In this document: positions 40,983 to 48,902 of the stretch, piece by piece
Numbering within the stretch: the first letter of the stretch is position 1
Layout: each line of letters opens with the position of its first letter
Assembly: GCF_006704125.1 (NCBI RefSeq)
Contig: NZ_VIGH01000005.1
Coordinates: 186,001 to 250,000 of the forward strand
Origin: Rhodococcus spelaei
GTDB taxonomy: Bacteria; Actinomycetota; Actinomycetes; Mycobacteriales; Mycobacteriaceae
DNA: 64,000 nt
Reading direction: 5' to 3'
Position numbers and translations under genes: made by a program
The notes under the pieces: generated by a model
Seen by the model: the letters and a program-made list of their open reading frames with translations, nothing else
Database searches by the model: none
Told to the model about the DNA's origin: nothing

Positions 40983-42931
40983 CCGGCTACCGACATCTGC
41001 TGACCCCACTGCGCATCGGCCCGCGGACGGTCCGGAACCGGGTCGTGTTCACCGCGCACCTGACGAACGCCGCCGTCGACGGCCTGCCGTCAGATCAGCA
41101 CGTGGCCTACTACGAGGCCCGCGCCGAGGGGGGTGCCGGCCTGATCATCACCGAAGAGCACTGCGTTCATCCGACGGACTGGCCGTACGAGAAGGTGATT
41201 CGTGGCTACCGGCCCGAGGTGGTCGAGGGCTACCGCCGGATCACCACCGCGGTGCATGCGCACGGAGCGGTGATCCTGGCCCAGCTCAACCACAACGGCG
41301 GTCAGGGCTCGGGGATGTACTCCGAGTTGCCGCTGCTGGCACCGAGTCCCGTGCCGGATCCGTTGTTCCGGGAGGTGCCGCGCGCCGTCGACCGGGCCGA
41401 CATCGCCGAGTTGGTCGCGGGCTACGCGACGGTCGCCCGGCACTGTCGGCTCGGCGGGTTCGACGGCGTCGAACTGCAGTGCTCCCAGTCCTCGATCATC
41501 CGGGCCTTCCTCTCGCCGGAGACGAACCTGCGAACCGACTGCTACGGCGGAAGTCTCGGCAACCGCGCTCGATTCCTGCTCGAGGTGGTCGACGCGGTCC
41601 GTGCCGAACTCGGACCCGACCTGGTGCTGGGTGTTCGCCTGACGGGGGAGGAGTCGATCGAGGGGGGGATCCACCTGGACGAGGCGGTCGAGGTCGCCGC
41701 GATGGTCGAGGCGACCGGCCGGGTCGACTACGTCAACACCTCGATCGGCATGGCCACCGCGACCCTGCACCTGATCGAGGCGTCGATGGCGGTGCCGCCG
41801 GGGTACTCGCTGTTCATCCCGAGCGCCATCCGGCAACGGATCTCGCTGCCGGTGGTGGGAGTCGGCCGGTTCACCGACCCCGAGCAGGCGGACCGCGCGC
41901 TCGCCGAGGGGCACTGCGACCTGGTCGGGGTGGTGCGTGGGCAGATTGCGGACCCGGACTTCGCGGCCAAGGCGGCGGCCGGGCAGCCTCAGGACATCCG
42001 GACCTGCCTGTCCTGCAATCAGGAATGCATCGGGCGGGTCGGCATGAACCGCTGGCTCGGGTGCGTCGAGAACCCCGAGGCGGGAAGGGAATCGGTGCCC
42101 CTGCCGGCGCCGCGGAGGCGAGGGCGGCGAGTGGTCGTCGTCGGTGGTGGCCCGGCGGGACTGCAGGCCGCTGCCACCGCGGCGCGGCGTGGTCACGAGG
42201 TGACGCTGTACGAGCGGGCGGAGAACACCGGCGGACAGGTGATCGTCGCGGCCTCAGCGGCCGGACGGGCCGAGTTCGGTGTGCTGGTACGCAATCTCGA
42301 GCACGAGTGCACGCGGCTCGGCGTCCGGTTGCGCACCGGCGTCACCGTCGACGCGGCCTTCGTGCGGGCGCTCGAGCCGGAGGTGGTGATCGTGGCGACC
42401 GGTGCGCGGCCGCATCGCCCCGACTGGGGCGCGGACTGTGAGCGGGTGGTCGACGTCCGGGACGTGCTCGAAGGGCGCACGGCGCCGTCGGGCCGGGTGC
42501 TGGTGTTCGACGAACTCGGATTCCACCAGGGCACCTCGGTCGCGGAGACCCTCGCCGACCGGGGCTGCGCGGTGACCGTCGCGACCAACGCCATGATCGT
42601 CGGACAGGACCTGGGGCTGACCCTCGACATGGAGGGGTGGCAGCGACGCGCGCACGACAAGTCCATCGCGCAGCGCACCGACCTGGTGCCGGTGTCCGCG
42701 ACCACCACGGATACCGGGGTGCGAGTGGCCCTCCTGCATCACCCCACCGGCGTGGTCAGCGAGGAGGAGTTCGACGCGGTGGTGTGCGCGGTGCACCAGC
42801 GACCGGTCGACGGGCTGTGGAAAGAACTGTCCGGCAGTGCCTTCGAGGTGCACCGGATCGGGGATGCGCTGTCTCCGCGGCGCGCGGACGCGGCCGTCGC
42901 CGAGGGGTACCGCGTCGCGCTAGCGCTGTGA
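40979..42931 (+). CDS. Mycofactocin system FadH/OYE family oxidoreductase 2
   Basis: A 650-residue flavin/iron-sulfur oxidoreductase, paralogue of the preceding gene. TIM barrel: LLTPLRIGPRTVRNRVVFTAHLTN, AQLNHNGGQGSG, FDGVELQCSQSS and NLRTDCYGGSLGNRARFLLE (the classical OYE catalytic-site region). Iron-sulfur Cys follow in TCLSCNQECIGRVG, then the FAD domain with RVVVVGGGPAGLQAAATAARRG. The GTG start overlaps the previous stop by 4 nt. In mft clusters such genes are taken as redox partners or users of the cofactor; the electron acceptor is not known. Confidence 0.92.
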   Translation: MTGYRHLLTPLRIGPRTVRNRVVFTAHLTNAAVDGLPSDQHVAYYEARAEGGAGLIITEEHCVHPTDWPYEKVIRGYRPEVVEGYRRITTAVHAHGAVILAQLNHNGGQGSGMYSELPLLAPSPVPDPLFREVPRAVDRADIAELVAGYATVARHCRLGGFDGVELQCSQSSIIRAFLSPETNLRTDCYGGSLGNRARFLLEVVDAVRAELGPDLVLGVRLTGEESIEGGIHLDEAVEVAAMVEATGRVDYVNTSIGMATATLHLIEASMAVPPGYSLFIPSAIRQRISLPVVGVGRFTDPEQADRALAEGHCDLVGVVRGQIADPDFAAKAAAGQPQDIRTCLSCNQECIGRVGMNRWLGCVENPEAGRESVPLPAPRRRGRRVVVVGGGPAGLQAAATAARRGHEVTLYERAENTGGQVIVAASAAGRAEFGVLVRNLEHECTRLGVRLRTGVTVDAAFVRALEPEVVIVATGARPHRPDWGADCERVVDVRDVLEGRTAPSGRVLVFDELGFHQGTSVAETLADRGCAVTVATNAMIVGQDLGLTLDMEGWQRRAHDKSIAQRTDLVPVSATTTDTGVRVALLHHPTGVVSEEEFDAVVCAVHQRPVDGLWKELSGSAFEVHRIGDALSPRRADAAVAEGYRVALAL

Positions 42932-42933
42932 AG

Positions 42934-43503
42934 TCAGATCCCGGTCGGCAAGTCTCCGGGCAGCAGGTTCTGCGGAGTCTGGCGCAGGGTCCACGCGTTC
43001 GAGTCGGACCGAGTGAGCACCCAGACCACGTCGTAGCGGTCCTCCGGCCAGGTGCCGGGCACGTCGGTGTCCGGGGCGCCGAGGGTGCCGACGATCTCCG
43101 GCAAGTATTCGCGCTGCCAGGCGACCAGCACCGGGCCGGGCGTGCGTCGCAGGGTCTTGGCGAGCGCCTTGACGTCGGACCTGCCGAAGTCGGTGTCGAC
43201 GGTGACGCCGAGTGCGTGGGCGAGTGGGGTGACGGTCTGCACCGAACGCTTGCTGCCGTTCTTCTTGCTGGGGGTGGAGGCGAACAGCGCGACCGGACGC
43301 ACCAGACCGGCAGTGGGATTGCCGGACTCGGGTGCGAACAGGCCGACCAGTGCGCGGGCCCGCTGCCAGCCGATCGTGGTGAGCGACTCGTCGCAGCGGG
43401 AGCCGTCCTCGTCCATGCCGAACGGAGGGCCGTCGCCCTCGGGCCGTTCGGCATGGCGGATGAACATGATCGTCGTCGTGTCGGGGTCCCGGTCCTCGGC
43501 CAT
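42934..43503 (-). CDS. Histidine phosphatase family protein
   Basis: A 189-residue phosphoglycerate-mutase-like protein. The catalytic motif reads MFIRHAERPEG (13-23), RHAE being the RHG variant usual in this branch, with later conserved ALFASTPSKK and the VLVAWQREYLPEI segment supplying the second His-equivalent region (here Trp-Gln, so the second catalytic His is not seen). It may be a weak or non-phosphatase member. It is one of four genes that interrupt the mft cluster and is on the opposite strand, its stop nearly touching the OYE-2 stop. Confidence 0.8.
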   Translation of the reverse strand: MAEDRDPDTTTIMFIRHAERPEGDGPPFGMDEDGSRCDESLTTIGWQRARALVGLFAPESGNPTAGLVRPVALFASTPSKKNGSKRSVQTVTPLAHALGVTVDTDFGRSDVKALAKTLRRTPGPVLVAWQREYLPEIVGTLGAPDTDVPGTWPEDRYDVVWVLTRSDSNAWTLRQTPQNLLPGDLPTGI

Positions 43504-43529
43504 GCCCGCATTCTTCCCGATCGAGCCCC

Positions 43530-43580
43530 GGGTGACGGGTCCCTTCGCTTGGTCAGACCGAATGACGGTGCCCGTCACCC
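43530..43580. repeat. 51-bp palindromic element, copy B (intergenic)
   Basis: The element begins GGGTGACGGG and ends CCCGTCACCC (perfect 10-bp inverted repeat) with GGTCAGACCGAATGA in the middle. It lies between two leftward genes and runs six bases into the 3' end of the DUF-type gene. It is related to copy A at 40088, including changes in one arm matched by changes in the other. Confidence 0.75.
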
Positions 43581-44156
43581 ACGCTCGACGGTCTGCAGGA
43601 GTCCCCAGGTGAACCGGGCCTGGCACGGCGTGCCGTCGGGCGTGGTGAACTCGGCTGTGGTGTGGCTGGCGACCGAACCGGTCGCCATTCGGTACCGGAC
43701 TGGGGCGCAGGAGATTTCGAGGTCGTCGACGGTGACGATCCACGGGCGCAGATCCTCGGGAGTGTCGACCGCGGGTGCGGGGGAGTCGGCGAGCCTGGTG
43801 AGTCGCTCGTCGACGACTGCGCCGCCGGGTCCCGAGGTGACCTGGAACTGCAGGCCCGGCCATAGCGGCATGGGCCAGGCCTCGACAGTCAGCTCGCCGA
43901 CGAGCTTCACTCGGCGTGTCGTCACGACCGCGGGGTGCCCGAGCGCGAGTCGGTACCGGGTGGCCCCGCCGGGGAAGTGCCCGCGCAGACCGCGCTGCCA
44001 CTGGGCATGCGCGGCACGAAGGTCGGTCCCGCTCTTGCCGAGGGTCTTCATGGCGGCGGTGACGAGCGAGGGCTGGTGGTCGTTCATCCGGCGCAGCAGC
44101 ATCAGTTCGAAGTTGACGACGCCGAACCCCGTGAGCGGCATTCGGTCGAGGGTCAT
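43575..44156 (-). CDS. Hypothetical protein, 193 aa
   Basis: Not recognised with certainty. The protein begins MTLDRMPLTGFGVVNFELM and contains RGHFPGGATRYRLALGHPAVVTTRRVKLVGELTVEAWPMPLWPGLQFQV, an all-beta-looking stretch resembling lipocalin-like or acetoacetate-decarboxylase-like proteins of unknown role. The start at 44156 has an AGGAGG site about six bases upstream (reading leftward) and was preferred over an ATG at 44249. It is divergent from the CGNR gene, sharing a 62-bp promoter region with a palindrome, and its 3' end touches the 51-bp element. Confidence 0.6.
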   Translation of the reverse strand: MTLDRMPLTGFGVVNFELMLLRRMNDHQPSLVTAAMKTLGKSGTDLRAAHAQWQRGLRGHFPGGATRYRLALGHPAVVTTRRVKLVGELTVEAWPMPLWPGLQFQVTSGPGGAVVDERLTRLADSPAPAVDTPEDLRPWIVTVDDLEISCAPVRYRMATGSVASHTTAEFTTPDGTPCQARFTWGLLQTVERG

Positions 44157-44198
44157 CCGGGCCTCCTCGGTTGGGCCGAAGGGTAGCAAGCAGTGTGG

Positions 44199-44219
44199 TA
44201 ACCGGTTAAAGTGGTTAAA
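44199..44219. promoter_or_regulatory. Palindrome and direct repeats over the CGNR start
   Basis: TAACCGGTTA (44199-44208) is a perfect palindrome; GGTTAAA occurs at 44204-44210 and again at 44213-44219, reaching the CGNR start codon. It is a likely operator for the divergent pair. A related string, GGTAACGGTTAAAT, lies at 4433-4446 between another divergent pair. Confidence 0.45.
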
Positions 44220-44839
44220 TGACAGATGCGTCGACCTGGGCGGTTCCACTGAGGTCGCGGGAGGGTGTCGCGTTCACGGTGGTCACCGGCGCGGCTTGCG
44301 TCGACTTCGTCTACACCGGCGGCCTCGGTGACCGCGCCCGGTGGGAGTCTCTGCACGAGCCCGCCGACCTGGCGGCGTGGGCCGGCGCCTCGCGGCTCGT
44401 GCACGGCGCGACCCCACCGTCCGAGATCGCGGTCACGGACGTAGAATTCGCCGCCGCAATCGAGCTGCGGGAAGTGTTGTGGCGCAGTATCAATCGACTT
44501 GCCGACGGCGAGCGGATCGCCCGGGCCGACGCAGCCGCCCTGAACGTGTACGCGAGCCGGCCCGACCTGGCCCCCCGACTCGACGGCGGCGCACTGACCT
44601 TCGCGACGCCGATCGCGGCGTCCCAGATCCTCTCCACGTTGGCCCGCGATGCCATCGCGCTGGCGGGCGGACCGTTGCGTGAGCGGGTCCGCCGATGCGC
44701 CGCGCCGGACTGCCCGCTGCCGTTCGTCGACACGTCGCGGCCGGGCACCCGACGGTGGTGCGCGATGGCGCGCTGCGGAAACCGAGACAAGGCGCGAACG
44801 AGACGACGGACGGAGAAGGGCGATGGCCGGAGTGCGTGA
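44219..44839 (+). CDS. CGNR zinc-finger regulator
   Basis: A 206-residue protein of the ABATE/CGNR family of putative stress-responsive transcription factors. The N-terminal alpha-helical ligand domain contains FVYTGGLGDRARWESLHEPADLAAW; the C-terminal zinc finger has RRCAAPDCPLPFVDTSRPGTRRWCAMARCGNRDKARTRR, with the CGNR motif and four Cys. The ATG lies only 13 bases after a TAACCGGTTA palindrome, with no clear ribosome binding site, so the message may be leaderless. It overlaps the SRPBCC gene by 17 bases and probably regulates it. Confidence 0.88.
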   Translation: MTDASTWAVPLRSREGVAFTVVTGAACVDFVYTGGLGDRARWESLHEPADLAAWAGASRLVHGATPPSEIAVTDVEFAAAIELREVLWRSINRLADGERIARADAAALNVYASRPDLAPRLDGGALTFATPIAASQILSTLARDAIALAGGPLRERVRRCAAPDCPLPFVDTSRPGTRRWCAMARCGNRDKARTRRRTEKGDGRSA

Positions 44840-45251
44840 GGCGGGCCTGAGTAGGGACGTGGGCTGGGAGATCGGTGTGTCCAAGACGCTGCCGTACCAG
44901 GTCGAGGAGGTCTGGCAGGTGGTCTCCGGCGACCCGGCAGTGTGGCTGGGGGAGGGCACGCGGCTGCCGGACCGTGCGGGGGCCTCGTGGACCGCGGGCG
45001 ACGGCACCCGCGGTGAAGTGCGAAGCCGCCGCGACCACGACCGGATCCGGTTGACCTGGCGCCCGCCTGCCTGGACGCACGACAGCACCGTTCAGGTGGC
45101 GATGCGGGCGACGCCGACGGGCACGACGGTGCGGTTCCATCAGGAACGCCTTGCCAGTTCGGCCGAGCGATCAGCCCAGCGCACGCACTGGCAGTCCGTG
45201 ATGGCAGCGCTCGAGGCGGCGTTGGCGCGGTCGCGCGAAGAGGGGGCCTAG
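44823..45251 (+). CDS. SRPBCC domain protein (AHSA1-like)
   Basis: A 142-residue START-like protein of the activator-of-Hsp90-ATPase (AHSA1/CalC) subgroup: EIGVSKTLPYQVEEVWQVVSGDPAVWLG at the N-terminus, RIRLTWRPPAW and TTVRFHQERLASSAERSAQRTHWQSVMAALEAAL at the C-terminal helix. Its N-terminus overlaps the CGNR gene, so the pair is translationally coupled. Together with the two leftward genes it forms the four-gene insertion in the mft cluster. The ligand is unknown. Confidence 0.85.
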   Translation: MAGVREAGLSRDVGWEIGVSKTLPYQVEEVWQVVSGDPAVWLGEGTRLPDRAGASWTAGDGTRGEVRSRRDHDRIRLTWRPPAWTHDSTVQVAMRATPTGTTVRFHQERLASSAERSAQRTHWQSVMAALEAALARSREEGA

Positions 45252-45261
45252 CATTTCAGGC

Positions 45262-45948
45262 ATGCCCGAACCCCTCGCCGACGCCACCTGGCCGGAGATT
45301 GCCGATACCGTCCCGGCGCTGGCGGTCCCGGTGGGTTCGCTCGAACAGCACGGTCCGCACCTGCCGCTCGACACCGACACCCGGATCGCCGTCGCCGTTG
45401 CCGCGGCGCTGCCCGGACTGACCCTGGCTCCGGCCATCGCCTACGGGGCCAGCGGTGAGCACGAGGGGTTCGCGGGGACTGTGTCGATCGGCAGTTCGGC
45501 TCTGCAGTCGGTGGTCGTCGAGTACGGGCGGTCGGCGTGTCGCTGGTCCCCGCGCGTGTTGTTCGTCAACGGACACGGCGGCAACGCCCCCGCGCTCGCC
45601 GAGGCAGTCGCACTGCTGCGCTACGAGGGTCGGGACGCAGCCTGGCTGCCCTGCGCGGTTCCCGGCGCGGACGCCCACGCCGGTTGCACGGAAACGTCAC
45701 TGCTGCTGCATATTTCACCGGTGGTCGTACGCCTCGACCGGGCGGAGCCGGGGGACCTGAGGCCGGTCGCGGAGATCCTGCCCGCGATGCGCGAGAGCGG
45801 CGTCGCTGCCGTCAGTGCAAACGGCGTACTCGGCGATCCCACGGCCGCGGACGCGACCGCAGGCGCACGGATGTTCGAGCAGATGGTGGCCCGAAGTTCG
45901 GCTGCGCTCGCGCGCTGGCAACCGGACGGCCGCGGGATGTTGCGGTGA
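45262..45948 (+). CDS. mftE: Mycofactocin peptidase MftE (creatininase family)
   Basis: A 228-residue creatininase-family metallopeptidase. Metal-site motifs: [18 protein letters not shown] (23-39, with Glu28, His30 and Asp39), FVNGHGGN (101-108) and [12 protein letters not shown] (135-146, with His139 and Glu144). It cuts the modified MftA C-terminus to release AHDP. It is separated from mftA-D by two OYE genes and four unrelated genes, an unusual spread. The ATG follows a TAGCATTTCAGGC stretch with a weak site; mftF follows 25 bases later. Confidence 0.95.
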   Translation: MPEPLADATWPEIADTVPALAVPVGSLEQHGPHLPLDTDTRIAVAVAAALPGLTLAPAIAYGASGEHEGFAGTVSIGSSALQSVVVEYGRSACRWSPRVLFVNGHGGNAPALAEAVALLRYEGRDAAWLPCAVPGADAHAGCTETSLLLHISPVVVRLDRAEPGDLRPVAEILPAMRESGVAAVSANGVLGDPTAADATAGARMFEQMVARSSAALARWQPDGRGMLR

Positions 45949-45973
45949 GAGCAGATCCGAATACGATCACCTG

Positions 45974-47371
45974 ATGCGCCAAGCTCGACTGCCCGACGGT
46001 TTCGGGGTGAGAATCGATCCGAAGGTGCGCACATTCTCCGATGGCCGCGTGCTCATCGGTGGATCGCCGACCCGGATGCTCAAGCTCGCACCGACCGCCG
46101 CGGCGATGATCGGCGACGGCTACCTCAAGGTGGTGGACCCGCAGTCGGCGGCCGTTGCCCGGCACCTGCTGGACTCCGGTGTGGCGAACCCTCGGCCGAT
46201 GAGCTCGCCGCCGAACCAGGACGTCACCGTCGTGATTCCCGTCCGGAACAACACCGCCGGACTCAATCGACTGCTCCCGGCGCTACGGGGACTGACGGTC
46301 ATCGTGGTGGACGACGGGTCGGATCACCCCGTCACTCCGCCATCGGTCACCGACGGTCGAGGCAGTGTCCGGGTGCTGCGACACGAGACCTCGCGGGGTC
46401 CTGCCGCCGCACGCAACACCGGATTTGCCTCCGCGGAAACGGAGTTCGTGGCGTTCCTCGACTCGGACGTGGTGCCTCGGATCGGCTGGCTCGAGGCCAT
46501 GCTCGGTCACTTCAGTGATCCCGCCGTCGCCATGGTGGCGCCGCGGATCATCGCCCTCACGCCGGAGGGTGGGGCGATCGCCCGGTACGAGAACGCACGG
46601 TCATCGCTGGACCTCGGCCGCAAGGAAGGTCCGGTGCGCGCGGGCAGCGCGGTGTCCTACGTGCCCAGTGCGGCGATGCTGGTGCGCCGGCGTGCGCTCG
46701 AGGAGTGCGGCGGATTCGACGATGCCATGCACGTGGCCGAGGACGTGGACCTGTGCTGGCGGCTGCATGCCGCCGGCTGGCGGCTGCGCTACGAGCCGAT
46801 CGCGCACGTCGCCCACGACCATCGTGTCTCGTTCCGTACCTGGTTCGGCCGCAAGATGTTCTACGGCACCGGTGCGGCGCCGCTGGCCTCCCGGCATGTC
46901 GGTCTGGTGCCGCCCGTTGCGATGTCCGCCTGGACTCTGGTCGCATGGCTGCTCGCGGCGACCTGCACCCGGATCGGCCTGGTGGGGGCGCTGGTGACCC
47001 AGGTCGTCACCGTGATCCGGCTGCGCCGCACATTCGGTGAACTGGACAAGCCGACCCGCATCGCGATGGTGCTGGCAGTCCAGGGTCTCGCGGGTGGGGC
47101 CTGGCAGCTCGCGTCCGCGCTGTGTCGACACTACTGGCCGGTGACGGTGGTCGCGGCCGTGCTCTCCCCGCGGGTGCGCCGCGCGGTGATCGCCGTGGCG
47201 GTGGCCGAGGGAGTGGCCGACTGGTGGACACACCGCGAACCCGGCGGTCTCGGACCGGTCCGGCACGTGGTGTTCAAACGGCTCGACGACGTGGCCTACG
47301 GCGCCGGCCTGTGGCGCGGTGCGATCGCCGAACGCAGCAGCGCGGCGTTGGCCCCTCGGCTGAACGGCTGA
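45974..47371 (+). CDS. mftF: Mycofactocin glycosyltransferase MftF
   Basis: A 465-residue membrane-bound GT2 glycosyltransferase. The catalytic domain shows [21 protein letters not shown], the DDGSD nucleotide-sugar motif (113-117), FLDSDVVPR (161-169, the DxD-type metal motif) and [17 protein letters not shown]. Two or three C-terminal transmembrane segments follow ([27 protein letters not shown] and [10 protein letters not shown]). It attaches the beta-1,4-glucose chain to premycofactocin. An upstream frame to 45815 has no homology. mftG follows at a distance of four bases. Confidence 0.95.
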   Translation: MRQARLPDGFGVRIDPKVRTFSDGRVLIGGSPTRMLKLAPTAAAMIGDGYLKVVDPQSAAVARHLLDSGVANPRPMSSPPNQDVTVVIPVRNNTAGLNRLLPALRGLTVIVVDDGSDHPVTPPSVTDGRGSVRVLRHETSRGPAAARNTGFASAETEFVAFLDSDVVPRIGWLEAMLGHFSDPAVAMVAPRIIALTPEGGAIARYENARSSLDLGRKEGPVRAGSAVSYVPSAAMLVRRRALEECGGFDDAMHVAEDVDLCWRLHAAGWRLRYEPIAHVAHDHRVSFRTWFGRKMFYGTGAAPLASRHVGLVPPVAMSAWTLVAWLLAATCTRIGLVGALVTQVVTVIRLRRTFGELDKPTRIAMVLAVQGLAGGAWQLASALCRHYWPVTVVAAVLSPRVRRAVIAVAVAEGVADWWTHREPGGLGPVRHVVFKRLDDVAYGAGLWRGAIAERSSAALAPRLNG

Positions 47372-47375
47372 CGGC

Positions 47376-48833
47376 GTGCCGGCCGCGGAACCGGTGGCCG
47401 ACGTGGTCGTGGTCGGCGCCGGTTCCGGAGGGTGTGTGGTCGCGGCCCGACTGAGCGAGAATCCCGACCGCACAGTCGTTCTCGTGGAGGCCGGATCCGA
47501 CGGCGCTCGAACCGGGCCGATCGGGACGCTGCCGGTGGGTCCCGGCAGCCCGTTGGTGTGGCGCTACCCCGGCGAGCTGCAACCGGGTCGCGACGTTGTC
47601 ATTGCACGGGGACGGACAGTGGGCGGGTCCGGCGCCGTCAACGGTGGCTACTTCGTTCGAGGCACGGCAGCGGACTTCGAACGCTGGCCCGCGACCTGGT
47701 CGTACGCCGCGGTGCTGCCGTACTTCCGGAAGCTCGAGACGGACCCGTTCGGAGACCGGCGCTGGCACGGCGACGGCGGGCCCATGCCGATCGCCCGCAC
47801 GACGGACGCGGCGCTGCACTCGATCAGCGCGGCCTTCCTCGACGCCGCCGCCTCGGCGGGTTTCGGGTACCGGGCCGATCTCAACGAGCCCGATGCGACG
47901 GGTGCCGGGCCGGTGCCGCTCAATGCGCACCGGGGGACGCGGGTGAGCACGGCCGCGGCGTACCTCGGCCCCGCCGCCGACCGCGCGAACCTGCGGGTGC
48001 GGACCGGCGCGGTGGCGCGGCGGGTGGTGTTCGAGGCCGGCCGGGCGGTCGGGGTGGAAGTCGACCTCGCCGGGGAGAGGCGCGTTCTGCGGGCACGGAC
48101 GGTGGTGCTCTGCGCCGGCGCAGTGGGTACCCCGCAGCTGCTCATGCATTCGGGAATTGGTCCGGCGCAGCAGCTTTCACGTCTCGGACTGTCGGTGCTG
48201 GTGGACCGGCCCGGAGTCGGGCAGGGGTTCGAGGACCACCCTGAGGTCACCGTCGGTTATCGGCGGGCGGTGCCGTCGCCGCATGCCCGGGGCCGGGCGA
48301 TCCTCGAGGTGGTGCTGGAGGCCGACGGCATCGAATTGCGTCCGTACACGGCGTCTTTCGGAGACATCATCCCCGGGGTGGGGGACTCGGTCGCGCGGAT
48401 CGGGGTCGCGCTGATGCGTCCGGAGAGCCGGGGTGAGGTGGTGTTGCGGTCCGCGGACCCGGCGGATCCGCCGCTCGTGCGGTACCACTACCTGCGGTCT
48501 GCCGCGGACCAGGCGGCGATGCGGTCGGGACTCGAACTGGCGCAGGATCTGCTCTCCTCGTCCCCGTTCGCTCGGCTCGTGGAGCCGGTGCCGACGGGCG
48601 CTGCGGTGGCCGGGATGCTCGACAACCTGGGAACCTCGATGCATCTGTCGGGCAGTTGCCGGATGGGCGCCGACGATGACCCGACCGCGGTGGTCGACGA
48701 CCGCTGCCGGGTGATCGGGGTCGAGGGGCTGTCGGTCGCGGACACCTCGGTGATGCCCGTGCTGACCTCGCGCGGTCCCCATGCCACCGCCGTCATGATC
48801 GCGGAGCGGGTGGCCGCCTTCTTGGACGCCTGA
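47376..48833 (+). CDS. mftG: Mycofactocin system GMC oxidoreductase MftG
   Basis: A 485-residue glucose-methanol-choline flavoprotein. FAD motif VVVVGAGSGGCVVAARL (10-26) and RGRTVGGSGAVNGGYFVRG (GMC signature 1), then LCAGAVGTPQLLMHSGIGP (signature 2) and GSCRMGADDDPTAVVDDRCRVIGVEGLSVADTSVMP at the C-terminus. In mycobacteria MftG reoxidises mycofactocinol and links it to the respiratory chain. The start is GTG 47376, close behind mftF, so mftE, mftF and mftG form one unit. Confidence 0.95.
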   Translation: MPAAEPVADVVVVGAGSGGCVVAARLSENPDRTVVLVEAGSDGARTGPIGTLPVGPGSPLVWRYPGELQPGRDVVIARGRTVGGSGAVNGGYFVRGTAADFERWPATWSYAAVLPYFRKLETDPFGDRRWHGDGGPMPIARTTDAALHSISAAFLDAAASAGFGYRADLNEPDATGAGPVPLNAHRGTRVSTAAAYLGPAADRANLRVRTGAVARRVVFEAGRAVGVEVDLAGERRVLRARTVVLCAGAVGTPQLLMHSGIGPAQQLSRLGLSVLVDRPGVGQGFEDHPEVTVGYRRAVPSPHARGRAILEVVLEADGIELRPYTASFGDIIPGVGDSVARIGVALMRPESRGEVVLRSADPADPPLVRYHYLRSAADQAAMRSGLELAQDLLSSSPFARLVEPVPTGAAVAGMLDNLGTSMHLSGSCRMGADDDPTAVVDDRCRVIGVEGLSVADTSVMPVLTSRGPHATAVMIAERVAAFLDA

Positions 48834-48857
48834 CCAGCGGACCTTCCCCCGCAGGCG

Positions 48858-48875
48858 CTGTGACGCGCGTTACAG
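48858..48875. promoter_or_regulatory. Palindrome upstream of the GAF regulator
   Basis: CTGTGACGCGCGTTACAG is an 18-bp inverted repeat (CTGT-ACGCGCGT-ACAG with one mismatched pair), 27 bases before the regulator start. It could be an autoregulatory site. Confidence 0.45.
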
Positions 48876-48902
48876 TGGTGTGGACGCCACGGAGGGAATC
48901 GA

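Noticed and set aside
40681-42441. 586-residue rightward ORF in another frame over the OYE genes
   Set aside because: Arg/Gly/Pro-rich third-frame noise; OYE-1 and OYE-2 explain the region fully.
40088-43580. CRISPR or tandem repeat array
   Set aside because: The two 51-bp copies are 3.4 kb apart and palindromic, with no spacer pattern; no repeat array was seen elsewhere.
42637-44331. 564-residue rightward ORF across the two leftward genes
   Set aside because: No domain, biased composition, and it crosses four better-supported genes on both strands.
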